This document shows, one piece after another, positions 7,215-12,809 of a stretch of 15,626 bases of DNA (its first letter is position 1; each line of letters opens with the position of its first letter). Under the pieces are notes generated by a model. It did not search any database. It was not told where the DNA came from and worked only from the letters and a program-made list of their open reading frames with translations. The stretch is taken from NCBI RefSeq assembly GCF_934294775.1, contig NZ_CAKRAH010000062.1:1-15626 (forward strand), read 5' to 3'. The position numbers were made by a program, and so were the translations under genes. The stretch is from an uncultured Dorea sp. (GTDB lineage Bacteria > Bacillota > Clostridia > Lachnospirales > Lachnospiraceae).

Positions 7215-7772
7215 TTAGATTCTTTTATTCTGTACGGTTATAAGCTGTTCTTCAAAAATCCTCCGGTATTCCTCTTCCACCTCACCAAATGCTCTGACCT
7301 CATACCTCAGATCAATATGCAATTCGGGCGCTTCGCTCTCCTGTTTCTCTCCCAGAAGAAACGTCAGATCATACCATAGCATTGCCTTATCAATCGCATT
7401 CAACTGCATCTTCTCTTCCGGTGTCAGGTCCGAACCGAGAAATTTTTCATAAATCATAGAAAGCATACGTCCTTCGCGTTCATTATATTCCGGCAGTTCC
7501 TTCTTAAAAGGCGACGGAACATCCGACATATAACACTCACTTGCATCGTGAAGCAGGCATGCAAGCACCATCCGGTCCGACAGACCTCTCGCCTTTGCCT
7601 CTTTTGCACAGCAAATGCAATGCTCCCCGACCGACCAGAACGTCTTCACATGACCATTTCCTCTGCATATCAGGGACAGCGCATGTGCAATATCTGCTAT
7701 GTCAAATAACTCCGGATCCGGTTCTGTTGGTTTAAAATGTTTTCCTGTATAGGTTGTAATGTACTCGCTCAT
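7215..7772 (-). CDS. HD-domain phosphohydrolase, YfbR-like (5'-deoxynucleotidase-type)
   Basis: The 185-residue protein has an HD metal site: IADIAHALSLICRGNGHV (His30), WSVGEHC (His51), LLHDASE (His75-Asp76) and a later AIDKAML (Asp128), in the order expected for YfbR/YGK1-type phosphohydrolases. YfbR hydrolyses 5'-deoxyribonucleoside monophosphates; other relatives act on other nucleotides, so the substrate is inferred. I place the start at 7772 because its ATG overlaps the TGA of the upstream gene (ATGA), a sign of translational coupling. The frame stays open to 7922, but those extra residues (Arg/Gly-rich) only shadow the upstream gene. Confidence 0.85.
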   Translation of the reverse strand: MSEYITTYTGKHFKPTEPDPELFDIADIAHALSLICRGNGHVKTFWSVGEHCICCAKEAKARGLSDRMVLACLLHDASECYMSDVPSPFKKELPEYNEREGRMLSMIYEKFLGSDLTPEEKMQLNAIDKAMLWYDLTFLLGEKQESEAPELHIDLRYEVRAFGEVEEEYRRIFEEQLITVQNKRI

Positions 7773-8224
7773 TTTCTTTTTTGCTCTTTCATATACTCTT
7801 CCAGAATCTCCGCTGCCCTTCTGCATGCTTTCACACAAGGTCTGCTCTGATAATACTCTTCCGTTCTGACCGCAGGCTCTTCCAGATCTTCGCCCTTCTC
7901 CAGCCCGAGAAGTTCCCGGCAAATTAGACTTCCTTCCGATTCTTCAAATGCTCCGCAAAGCTTCTGCACAAGTGCATAAAGCTCCTTTTTCCCCGCCGCA
8001 TCTTTCGGATCATCGTATCCGTACAGATCACCGATTACCATGACCATTCCTGTCACGGCACCACACACCTCACGCAGCTTGCCAAATCCCGCTCCGAACG
8101 GGCTTGCTTTTTTTGCTGCCTCTTCCACTGTTATTCCCAGCTCTTCCGCAAATGCTGCGTAGACTGACTGGCTGCAGTTGTAACCTGTGCGGAAGAGGGA
8201 TTCTGCTTTGTCTGCTTTGTTCAT
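7769..8224 (-). CDS. C_GCAxxG_C_C family protein (putative redox/metal protein)
   Basis: The 151-residue protein matches the C_GCAxxG_C_C family (TIGR01909): YNCSQSVYAAF (Cys17), REVCGAVTGM (Cys54, the GCAxxG core written as CGAVTG), Cys90, SLICRELL (Cys102) and RPCVKACRRAAEIL (Cys130 and Cys134). The six spaced cysteines suggest a metal or redox site; no reaction is established for the family. The opening MNKADKAESLFRTGYNC is typical of its N-terminus. Start at 8224 with GGAGGTG 7 bases upstream. It heads a three-gene operon with the HD hydrolase (4-base overlap) and the alpha/beta hydrolase, driven by the promoter at 8283-8311. Confidence 0.9.
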   Translation of the reverse strand: MNKADKAESLFRTGYNCSQSVYAAFAEELGITVEEAAKKASPFGAGFGKLREVCGAVTGMVMVIGDLYGYDDPKDAAGKKELYALVQKLCGAFEESEGSLICRELLGLEKGEDLEEPAVRTEEYYQSRPCVKACRRAAEILEEYMKEQKRK

Positions 8225-8282
8225 TGATTTTCACCTCCGGTTGTAATAACATAATCTACCACACTGTTCTTCTATACTGATT

Positions 8283-8311
8283 ATGATACCATGAAACCTT
8301 AACACCCTCAA
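8283..8311 (-). promoter_or_regulatory. Promoter of the C_GCAxxG/HD/hydrolase operon
   Basis: Minus-strand TTGAGG (8306-8311), a 17-base spacer and TATCAT (8283-8288) form a sigma-A-type promoter, with TG one base before the -10 (extended -10). It lies about 60 bases before the ATG at 8224. The 13-base palindrome CTTATATTATAAG at 8312-8324, touching its -35, overlaps the stop of the upstream esterase gene and might be an operator. Confidence 0.6.
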
Positions 8312-8317
8312 CTTATA

Positions 8318-9088
8318 TTATAAGCCACTTTTCACTCCAAACATCCATTTCACGCCCTTAGCCAGCCTTTTCCCCGCATCTGCAAAATGCCCTCCCGCAT
8401 TCCACTCTAAAACCACGGATTCCACCATCGAGTCCTCCTGTAACATTCCTTCCTGCGCCCTGGTCCTGTCACCGACCGCTGCCATTACTTTATTCTTCGT
8501 CTTCTCTTCTTTCCCGCCAAGACTCAGATACACGCTACATTTACTCTGAATCACATGATTCCTCACATAATGGTCCCAGTCCGGGAACCACAACGAACCC
8601 GAACAGCATACAATTCCAGAAAACACGTCACTTTCATAAGCTGCCCATAGCGCGAATAATCCGGCAAGCGAATAGCCCATCAGCCAATGCTCCCTGTCTT
8701 TCGCACCAAAAGTCCGGTCAATATACGGTACGCATTCCTCTGTCAGCCATTTCAATGTCTTCGCACCTTGTCCAGCAAAATCTTCTTTTCCGAATACCGC
8801 TGATGCTTTCCATGGGGAAAAATCCCGGTTCCAATCTTCCACTTGAAATGCTACGAGCAGGAAATTTTGCTCCGGTACACATTCCAGCAAAGACTCCCAC
8901 AGATGTTCCAATTCATTCCCCTGGTGTGGATACATGCCCCAGAAGATGACCGGGCCGCCGGTTCCGTTCTGAGCGAGATGTAGTTTGATTCCGTTTATTG
9001 TAATATCCTGAATTATCCCGACAATCCCTCCGCCCTTTTCTTTTGTTAGCTCCGTTGTAAGCATTTGCTTTTTCTCTTTATCTTCCAT
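8318..9088 (-). CDS. Putative esterase, alpha/beta hydrolase (esterase D/IroE-like)
   Basis: The 256-residue protein has the esterase (PF00756-type) layout: a beta-rich opening (DITINGIKLHL), YIDRTFGAKDREHWLMGYSLAG with nucleophile Ser140 in GYSLAG, GIVCCSGSLWFPDW after it, and a C-terminal GGHF giving catalytic His234. Relatives hydrolyse siderophore esters, S-formylglutathione or acyl esters; none is specified here. I choose the ATG at 9088 because TTAGGAG lies 8 bases upstream. The frame extends to an ATG at 9175 without a ribosome site. It is about 180 bases downstream of the Nudix regulator and may be in its transcript. No signal peptide is seen. Confidence 0.82.
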   Translation of the reverse strand: MEDKEKKQMLTTELTKEKGGGIVGIIQDITINGIKLHLAQNGTGGPVIFWGMYPHQGNELEHLWESLLECVPEQNFLLVAFQVEDWNRDFSPWKASAVFGKEDFAGQGAKTLKWLTEECVPYIDRTFGAKDREHWLMGYSLAGLFALWAAYESDVFSGIVCCSGSLWFPDWDHYVRNHVIQSKCSVYLSLGGKEEKTKNKVMAAVGDRTRAQEGMLQEDSMVESVVLEWNAGGHFADAGKRLAKGVKWMFGVKSGL

Positions 9089-9268
9089 CTGCAATTCTCC
9101 TAAATTACAAAGATTCATCTTTATTAATCTCTTCCATATACCCGGCTGTAACAATGCCTGCCGGCAATACCACAATTGCTCTAAATGTTCTTTTTTCCCA
9201 AATTATGAAAAGTATCAAGAATAAAAATTTCATTATTAGTATGCACAGCCCTTTCTTCTTACTAAAGT

Positions 9269-10105
9269 TTATCTTTTCTCCTGATACAGCTTCGCCGGTC
9301 TATGCCCGGCATCCCCCGTCATCTCCCCGGTATCTTCTACCAGATCAGCCACTTTTCTTCGAAATGCTGGAACCAACAGCTTCGTATCCAGCACCGTCTC
9401 ATGAATCTGCTGCAATTCTCTCAGTGTAAACTTCTCCGGTAAAAGCCGGAACGCTATATGCGTCTCCGTAATCCACTTGCGAAGCTGTACGATTGCATCT
9501 GCAAGAATCAGCTCGTGGTCAAATGCAAGGTCATCACTTTCTATCGTCTTGAATTTCTTCTTTACATCCCACTTCGAAGTTGTCTCTTCTAATCTTGCAT
9601 GAAGCTTCTCATCCCCATGTGTCAGACACAGATTCCATATACCGGCTTCTTCCTGAAATGACACATCAAACCACTTTGCATCTGAAGCATCATCTCCTGC
9701 CTGAATTATTTCCTGTCCAGCATTGACAAGCGCCATGAATCCATTGCTAATCACCCATCTTCTCGGATCACGGTCTGGATTGCTGTAGGTACCGAACTGC
9801 TCCAGAAAATTACAGTTGCAGTTTGTCTCTTCTTTTAATTCACGTTCTGCGGCTTCGCCGATGGTTTCCTTCGGACCAACGAATCCGCCCGGAAGGGCAT
9901 AACAGCCTTCATATGGTGCCGCACCTCTCTGGATTAAAAGTACCTTTAACTCTTTCTCGGCTATTTTTCTGTAATTATCTTCTTCTTTATCAAACATTCC
10001 GAAAATGACGATATCTGCAGTTACGGATGGTTTTGGATATTTTGAATCATCGTAGGTCTTTACAAATTCTTCGTTAGCCTTTTGCATTTCTGATTTTTTC
10101 CGCAT
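9269..10105 (-). CDS. NrtR-like Nudix/winged-helix transcriptional regulator
   Basis: The 278-residue protein joins an N-terminal Nudix domain to a C-terminal winged helix. The Nudix box GFVGPKETIGEAAEREL plus KEET (residues 74-94) follows G-x5-E-x7-REUxEE, with the final Gly replaced by Asn95. The metal-binding glutamates are present, so hydrolase activity is possible even though many NrtR proteins only sense. The C-terminus (about 222-278) has FTLRELQQIHETVLDTKL, PAFRRKVADLVEDTGE and RPAKLYQEK, the NrtR-type DNA-binding region. Such proteins use ADP-ribose or related NAD metabolites as effectors. No NAD genes are in the window; the downstream esterase and itself are the nearest candidate targets. 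Start at 10105 with GAGGT upstream. Confidence 0.88.
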   Translation of the reverse strand: MRKKSEMQKANEEFVKTYDDSKYPKPSVTADIVIFGMFDKEEDNYRKIAEKELKVLLIQRGAAPYEGCYALPGGFVGPKETIGEAAERELKEETNCNCNFLEQFGTYSNPDRDPRRWVISNGFMALVNAGQEIIQAGDDASDAKWFDVSFQEEAGIWNLCLTHGDEKLHARLEETTSKWDVKKKFKTIESDDLAFDHELILADAIVQLRKWITETHIAFRLLPEKFTLRELQQIHETVLDTKLLVPAFRRKVADLVEDTGEMTGDAGHRPAKLYQEKR

Positions 10106-10147
10106 GATTACTACCTCTTTCTTTTTTCGTTCTATATTATTATCTTT

Positions 10148-10176
10148 ATGATAGTATCACTTTGATAGTATGTCAA
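10148..10176 (-). promoter_or_regulatory. Promoter of the NrtR-like gene with embedded operator-like repeat
   Basis: Minus-strand TTGACA (10171-10176), a 17-base spacer and TATCAT (10148-10153) make a near-consensus promoter about 40 bases before the regulator start. The plus-strand word TGATAGTA occurs twice at 10149-10156 and 10163-10170, 14 bases apart, and the centre reads as the dyad TATCA-CTT-TGATA. These elements fill the spacer and -10, the place where a repressor would block polymerase. Confidence 0.75.
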
Positions 10177-10272
10177 TATATAAATTTACGCACACGAAAA
10201 ATGTCATCTCATCTTCTAACGTTCTTCGTGTACGTTTATCCTCTTCAGATACTTCACTACAGCACATATCTC

Positions 10273-10296
10273 TTTACGTATATCTTTTTACGTATA
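10273..10296. repeat. Short direct repeat TTTACGTATA at the end of the SprT-like gene
   Basis: TTTACGTATA occurs at 10273-10282 and 10287-10296 (14-base period) over the last codons and stop of the metallopeptidase gene. It may only be local duplication. The stretch to about 10190 holds no other gene that I can support. Confidence 0.4.
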
Positions 10297-10989
10297 CTTC
10301 TTCCGCGACAGCCATTTCTGATCAATACACTTCACTTCCCCATCAAACCTGATATGCAAATGCACCCCGCCAGATCTCTGATTAATCTTCTCCACAATTC
10401 CATGTCCGAATTTCGGATGTATCACCGCATCGCCAAGCTTATACTGAATCACTTCATCTTTTTTCTTCTGTGCAATCTTCAGTTGCTGATAAGTATCCCG
10501 GACCGACACGGACTTATCATGAATCTTGTTCTTTAATACCTTATCATAATCATGATTCATAAGCGCTTCGCCCGCCTTATAATACGGCGTTGGCGCCGCT
10601 CCGATTAGAGAACAGCAGTATTTCCACGCACTTCCGTGCGTTCCCGCCTGCCATTTATACTTTTCGGGAATCTGCATATTGTACTGCATGTAATGGGCGT
10701 ATTCGTGTTTGAATAAATCTATGCGGTCTTCTTTGGACAGCGGATTCTTCACACCATATGCAATAAACAACAGCGAAAAATGAAAATGCTCTTTTTCATG
10801 TGCACTTCGTCTGGTGTAAGATCCCAGTGTGTCCGTGTCATATCCAAATGTTATCGGCACTTTTGCCCCATTCAAATGGAGTTTTCTGTCCAGTTCTTCA
10901 TATAGGTTCTGTATTAATGCCCGTAAAATCGGGATTTCTTTCTGCAGGCGCTGCCGCAGGAATTGGTCTTCTCGGTTGTAATCTATCAT
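10288..10989 (-). CDS. SprT-like zinc metallopeptidase with C-terminal UvrD/PcrA-type tudor-like domain
   Basis: The 233-residue protein has a SprT-like core: LFKHEYAHYMQY gives the HExxH zinc site (His95, Glu96, His99), and GTHGSAWK supplies the third ligand (His118) about 20 residues later, as in SprT/Spartan. The usual cysteine zinc ribbon after the core is not seen. Instead residues 183-228 read YKLGDAVIHPKFGHGIVEKI and later VHLHIRFDGEVKCID, very like the small beta-barrel at the C-terminus of PcrA/UvrD helicases, which binds RNA polymerase. SprT relatives cut proteins crosslinked to DNA; that this one does is an inference. No clear Shine-Dalgarno precedes the ATG at 10989, so the start is less sure. 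Confidence 0.83.
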   Translation of the reverse strand: MIDYNREDQFLRQRLQKEIPILRALIQNLYEELDRKLHLNGAKVPITFGYDTDTLGSYTRRSAHEKEHFHFSLLFIAYGVKNPLSKEDRIDLFKHEYAHYMQYNMQIPEKYKWQAGTHGSAWKYCCSLIGAAPTPYYKAGEALMNHDYDKVLKNKIHDKSVSVRDTYQQLKIAQKKKDEVIQYKLGDAVIHPKFGHGIVEKINQRSGGVHLHIRFDGEVKCIDQKWLSRKKYT

Positions 10990-11036
10990 TTTCTAACTCA
11001 GTATTCTTTCTCTAATCTCAAATTTATTTGTTATTA

Positions 11037-11087
11037 TTTTTTAGTTTCTGATAAGAAACTCAAATTATATTCTCAGAAACTAAAAAA
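11037..11087. repeat. Nested inverted repeat between the ArsC-like and SprT-like genes
   Basis: TTTTTTAGTTTCTGA (11037-11051) and TCAGAAACTAAAAAA (11073-11087) are a perfect 15-bp inverted repeat around a 21-base centre. The left arm can instead pair with AGAAACT at 11054-11060 through a 4-base GATA loop, a 7-bp hairpin. The two folds exclude each other. On the minus strand the short hairpin is not followed by a U-run, so it is not a plain terminator of the gene at 11133. I see no gene in 10990-11132. Confidence 0.55.
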
Positions 11088-11132
11088 TAAAGTCAAATTT
11101 TTGAGTTCCTTTTTTACTTTCTTTATACTCTT

Positions 11133-11474
11133 TTACTTCCAATTTTTCCAGATATCTGGTTGATATCCAACAGTTGCCTGTTTCCCGTTACGCACAATCG
11201 GTGTCTTGATCACCTTTTGATTTTCCAGAATCTTCTCTGCTTTGTCTTCTTCTGCAAGATAAGTAAGCAACGCAAGCAGATCTTTGTCCTTGCAATTCTG
11301 ATCGATCAATTTTTCATATCCTCCGACAGCCTGACATACTGAATTGAATTCACCTTTGCTCAGGCCCTTTTCCTTCATGTCTACGAACTGGTATTTAATT
11401 CCGCGCTCTTTGAAATAGCGTTCTGCTTTTTTGCTGTCGAAGCTTTTCTTGGTTCCGAAAATTTGTATGTTCAT
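11133..11474 (-). CDS. ArsC/Spx-family thioredoxin-fold protein lacking the catalytic cysteine
   Basis: The 113-residue protein is full length for ArsC/Spx/YffB-type proteins: MNIQIFGTKK at the first strand, KKAERYFKERGIKYQFVDMK, LSKGEFNSV, ENQKVIKTPIVRNGKQATVG (the cis-Pro region and Arg95) and a final IWKNW. The family's active cysteine follows 'GTKK'; here residue 11 is Ser (GTKKSFD). The remaining cysteines, Cys47 and Cys61, are not in the usual place. It is therefore unlikely to reduce arsenate by the normal thiol mechanism and may act as a binding or regulatory protein, as Spx does with RNA polymerase. Start at 11474 follows GAGGAA by 6 bases, 21 bases behind the acidic-tailed membrane protein, so one operon. 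Confidence 0.87.
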   Translation of the reverse strand: MNIQIFGTKKSFDSKKAERYFKERGIKYQFVDMKEKGLSKGEFNSVCQAVGGYEKLIDQNCKDKDLLALLTYLAEEDKAEKILENQKVIKTPIVRNGKQATVGYQPDIWKNWK

Positions 11475-11495
11475 TCTTATTCCTCACTATATTTT

Positions 11496-12347
11496 CTAAT
11501 CCATCTCATCTTCCCAATAATCATATGCATCGTCATATCCATCCTCATAACTACCGTCTCCGAATTCTTCACCCCATTCATCAGCAAATTCATCAGGATC
11601 ATCATAATCATATACGTCATATGGATCATTTCTTGAAGAAGATCCCGAAGAACTTCCCCATGAGCTATTTCCGGAATAACCGGAAGATCCTGCACTATTT
11701 GTTTCCCTTGACTTCGCATACACTTCCTGCCCATTCACATATACCCATCTCGCATATTGATTCTGCTCTAATGTGTAAGTCTGGTCCGGCTCCTTTTTTA
11801 TCGTAATGTCACCCGAAAGATTCTTATCACCTATGTAGACAGCAATCCACTTATCTCCCATCCGTATATCCTGCGAATATTCATATACACCTTCACGATT
11901 GTCCTTTACCATTCTTACCTCATTCATCAGTTTAATAAATGGTTCAAAATCCCCATTTGATGTATTCTCTGCATAAACAGAATCAATCGAGTCGCTGTAA
12001 TAATCTAAAATGAAATAATAGAAATAATCCGATGAATCATATTCATCTATTCCCCAGTACTCGTCAAAATAGTCACGGGAACATTTTTTATAAGTCACTC
12101 TGATATCGTCTATACCTGCCTTTCTCATTTGATCTTGCAGATTTTCCGTATATTCATCCATATATTCTATTGCTTCACATTTTGCATTTATCTTATCCTC
12201 TTTTTTCTGCGTCTCCTCCTGCTTTTGCCTTTGTATCGCATTCTTTTCATCCAGTTTTATAAGCTTATACATTGCGAAAACCACGCAAACAAACACAAAA
12301 ACCGCACATGCCACCTGCAAAGCTTTCTTTTTCTTATCTTTTTCCAT
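11496..12347 (-). CDS. Membrane-anchored protein with Ser-rich linker and acidic Tyr/Asp tail, function unknown
   Basis: The 283-residue product has a basic start (MEKDKKKK), one transmembrane segment (about 9-29), a helical Lys/Glu/Gln stretch likely to form a coiled coil (about 35-80), a globular part to about 205, a Ser/Gly linker (GYSGNSSWGSSSGSSS) and a tail of about 45 residues that is nearly all Asp, Glu, Tyr and Gly. The basic N-terminus favours the bulk lying outside. No enzyme motif is evident and I do not recognise the globular part. I choose the ATG at 12347 because AGGA stands 8 bases upstream; an in-frame ATG at 12359 has no ribosome site. It precedes the ArsC-like gene by 21 bases. 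Confidence 0.78.
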   Translation of the reverse strand: MEKDKKKKALQVACAVFVFVCVVFAMYKLIKLDEKNAIQRQKQEETQKKEDKINAKCEAIEYMDEYTENLQDQMRKAGIDDIRVTYKKCSRDYFDEYWGIDEYDSSDYFYYFILDYYSDSIDSVYAENTSNGDFEPFIKLMNEVRMVKDNREGVYEYSQDIRMGDKWIAVYIGDKNLSGDITIKKEPDQTYTLEQNQYARWVYVNGQEVYAKSRETNSAGSSGYSGNSSWGSSSGSSSRNDPYDVYDYDDPDEFADEWGEEFGDGSYEDGYDDAYDYWEDEMD

Positions 12348-12498
12348 GCATTTCCTCATTCACTTGTTAATTCTGTCCGTTATGAACTAATCATCATAGT
12401 GATTCCTTTCTTGTTGTATGAACCACAGGCCTTGCATACAAAAATAGGAATTTATTATTACTAAATCTATATTTAATATATAAATATATTCTTACATA

Positions 12499-12507
12499 TG
12501 ATATACT
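12499..12507 (+). promoter_or_regulatory. Extended -10 promoter of the toxin mRNA (RNA I)
   Basis: TGATATACT gives TG one base ahead of a TATACT hexamer (12502-12507) in an A/T-rich tract. No good -35 lies 16-18 bases upstream (it reads TATAAA), which an extended -10 can offset. Transcription would start near 12513-12515, so the RNA begins just at the hairpin that covers the ribosome site. Confidence 0.65.
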
Positions 12508-12518
12508 AACAATGTTAC

Positions 12519-12548
12519 CGCCTCCTATACAGGTAAAGGAAGGAGGTG
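12519..12548 (+). promoter_or_regulatory. Shine-Dalgarno-sequestering 5' hairpin of the toxin mRNA
   Basis: CGCCTCCT (12519-12526) can pair with AGGAGGTG (12541-12548, one G-U), covering the strong AGGAGG ribosome site 8 bases from the toxin ATG. A competing hairpin, TTACC (12515-12519) with GGTAA (12532-12536), would put the anti-Shine-Dalgarno CCTCCT in its loop and free the ribosome site. Translation could switch between the folds. Fst-type toxin mRNAs are known to carry a 5' stem-loop over the ribosome site. Confidence 0.75.
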
Positions 12549-12575
12549 TTCGCTATGGATTTTGCATTATCTTTT
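12547..12575 (+). repeat. Direct repeats DRa and DRb, toxin-mRNA copies
   Basis: DRa TGTTCGCTATGGA (12547-12559) includes the toxin start codon and DRb GCATTATCTTTT (12564-12575) covers codons 4-7. Both recur in the same order at 12731-12758. Because the second copies are transcribed on the opposite strand, the two RNAs are complementary over these segments. Confidence 0.85.
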
Positions 12576-12641
12576 GTTGTCGCCGTCATGGCTGGTGTAG
12601 TTTGCCACTACATCATCAAATGGTTAGATGGTGATAAATAG
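12555..12641 (+). CDS. Fst-like type I toxin peptide (28 aa)
   Basis: ATG at 12555 to TAG at 12639-12641 encodes a 28-residue peptide: one hydrophobic helix (ALSFVVAVMAGVVCHYII, residues 4-21) and a short charged tail, KWLDGDK. This is the form of membrane-acting Fst/Ldr toxins. By eye it aligns with E. faecalis Fst with one gap, sharing the pattern S-(L/F)-V-(I/V)-A, then G-(L/V)-V, then I-x-(R/K)-x-L-D. A perfect AGGAGG lies 8 bases upstream but is folded away. The surroundings fit a type I system: a convergent small-RNA promoter, a shared terminator and shared direct repeats. The peptide is expected to damage the membrane when over-made. It is too short for ordinary gene calling. Toxicity is inferred, not shown. 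Confidence 0.82.
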   Translation: MDFALSFVVAVMAGVVCHYIIKWLDGDK

Positions 12642-12655
12642 CCGGTAACTGGCCT

Positions 12656-12675
12656 ATGGAGTCAAGCCACTCCAT
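12656..12675 (+). other. Hairpin in the toxin mRNA 3' untranslated region
   Basis: ATGGAGT (12656-12662) and ACTCCAT (12669-12675) form a 7-bp stem with loop CAAGCC between the toxin stop and the terminator. It is not followed by a U-run. It may protect the mRNA or help shape the 3' end. Confidence 0.5.
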
Positions 12676-12691
12676 CAAAAAATCAGGAATA

Positions 12692-12725
12692 GAAAACCCC
12701 TCGGAATGCCGTCCGAGGGGTTTTC
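12692..12725. terminator. Shared bidirectional terminator of toxin mRNA and antitoxin RNA
   Basis: GAAAACCCCTCGGA (12692-12705) and TCCGAGGGGTTTTC (12712-12725) are a perfect 14-bp inverted repeat with a 6-base loop. The G/C core bounded by AAAA and TTTT terminates both ways: plus-strand toxin mRNA from the left, and small RNA (and any read-through from mutT) from the right. Confidence 0.92.
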
Positions 12726-12730
12726 GTTGC

Positions 12731-12758
12731 TGTTCACTACGGAATAGCATTATCTTTT
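12731..12758 (-). repeat. Direct repeats DRa and DRb, antitoxin-RNA copies
   Basis: TGTTCACTACGGA (12731-12743) matches DRa at 11 of 13 bases and GCATTATCTTTT (12747-12758) matches DRb at all 12 (plus-strand spelling). The order is the same, with spacing of 3 instead of 4 bases. Both DRa differences keep pairing between the two RNAs as G-U. Confidence 0.85.
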
Positions 12759-12763
12759 TGCCT

Positions 12764-12787
12764 ACTGGCATTATAGCATATGCCAGT
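12764..12787. repeat. Dyad ACTGGCAT/ATGCCAGT over the RNA II -10 element
   Basis: A perfect 8-bp inverted repeat (12764-12771 and 12780-12787) with an 8-base centre covers the -10 and extended -10 of the small-RNA promoter. As DNA it looks like a repressor operator; no nearby gene is an obvious source of its binding protein. Confidence 0.55.
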
Positions 12788-12798
12788 TAACAATACAA
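12770..12798 (-). promoter_or_regulatory. Promoter of the antitoxin RNA (RNA II)
   Basis: On the minus strand TTGTAT (12793-12798), 17 bases, then TATAAT (12770-12775) preceded by TGC (extended -10). The -10 is perfect and stronger than that of the toxin, as expected when antitoxin RNA must be in excess. The start would be near 12763. Confidence 0.75.
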
Positions 12799-12809
12799 TA
12801 TACAAATTT

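Larger units (their letters stand above)
12690..12763 (-). ncRNA. Candidate antitoxin RNA (RNA II) of the Fst/par-like locus
   Basis: A minus-strand transcript of about 70-75 nt would start near 12763 (promoter at 12770-12798) and end at the terminator 12692-12725. It contains no ORF. Its 5' part holds AAAAGATAATGC and TCCGTAGTGAACA, the complements of repeats DRb and DRa. Against the toxin mRNA it would form 12 Watson-Crick pairs over codons 4-7 and 13 pairs over the start codon region, with the only two differences being G-U pairs. The shared terminator gives a third complementary segment. The pAD1 par system has RNA II of about 65 nt that pairs with RNA I at DRa, DRb and the terminator loop, so length and layout agree. 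Ends are predicted from promoter and terminator positions. Confidence 0.75.

Noticed and set aside
7773..7922. N-terminal extension of the HD-domain gene to 7922
   Set aside because: The extra residues overlap the upstream C_GCAxxG_C_C gene and look like a frame shadow; the ATGA overlap at 7769-7772 is a typical coupled start.
12365..12395. Five-codon leader ORF (MMISS) with AAGGA ahead of the acidic-tailed membrane protein gene
   Set aside because: It is too short to judge and has no regulatory codon run or attenuator hairpin after it.
12129..12464. Plus-strand 111-codon hydrophobic open frame
   Set aside because: It is antisense to the Lys/Glu-rich coiled-coil part of the membrane protein gene, which naturally gives Phe/Leu/Ile-rich shadows.
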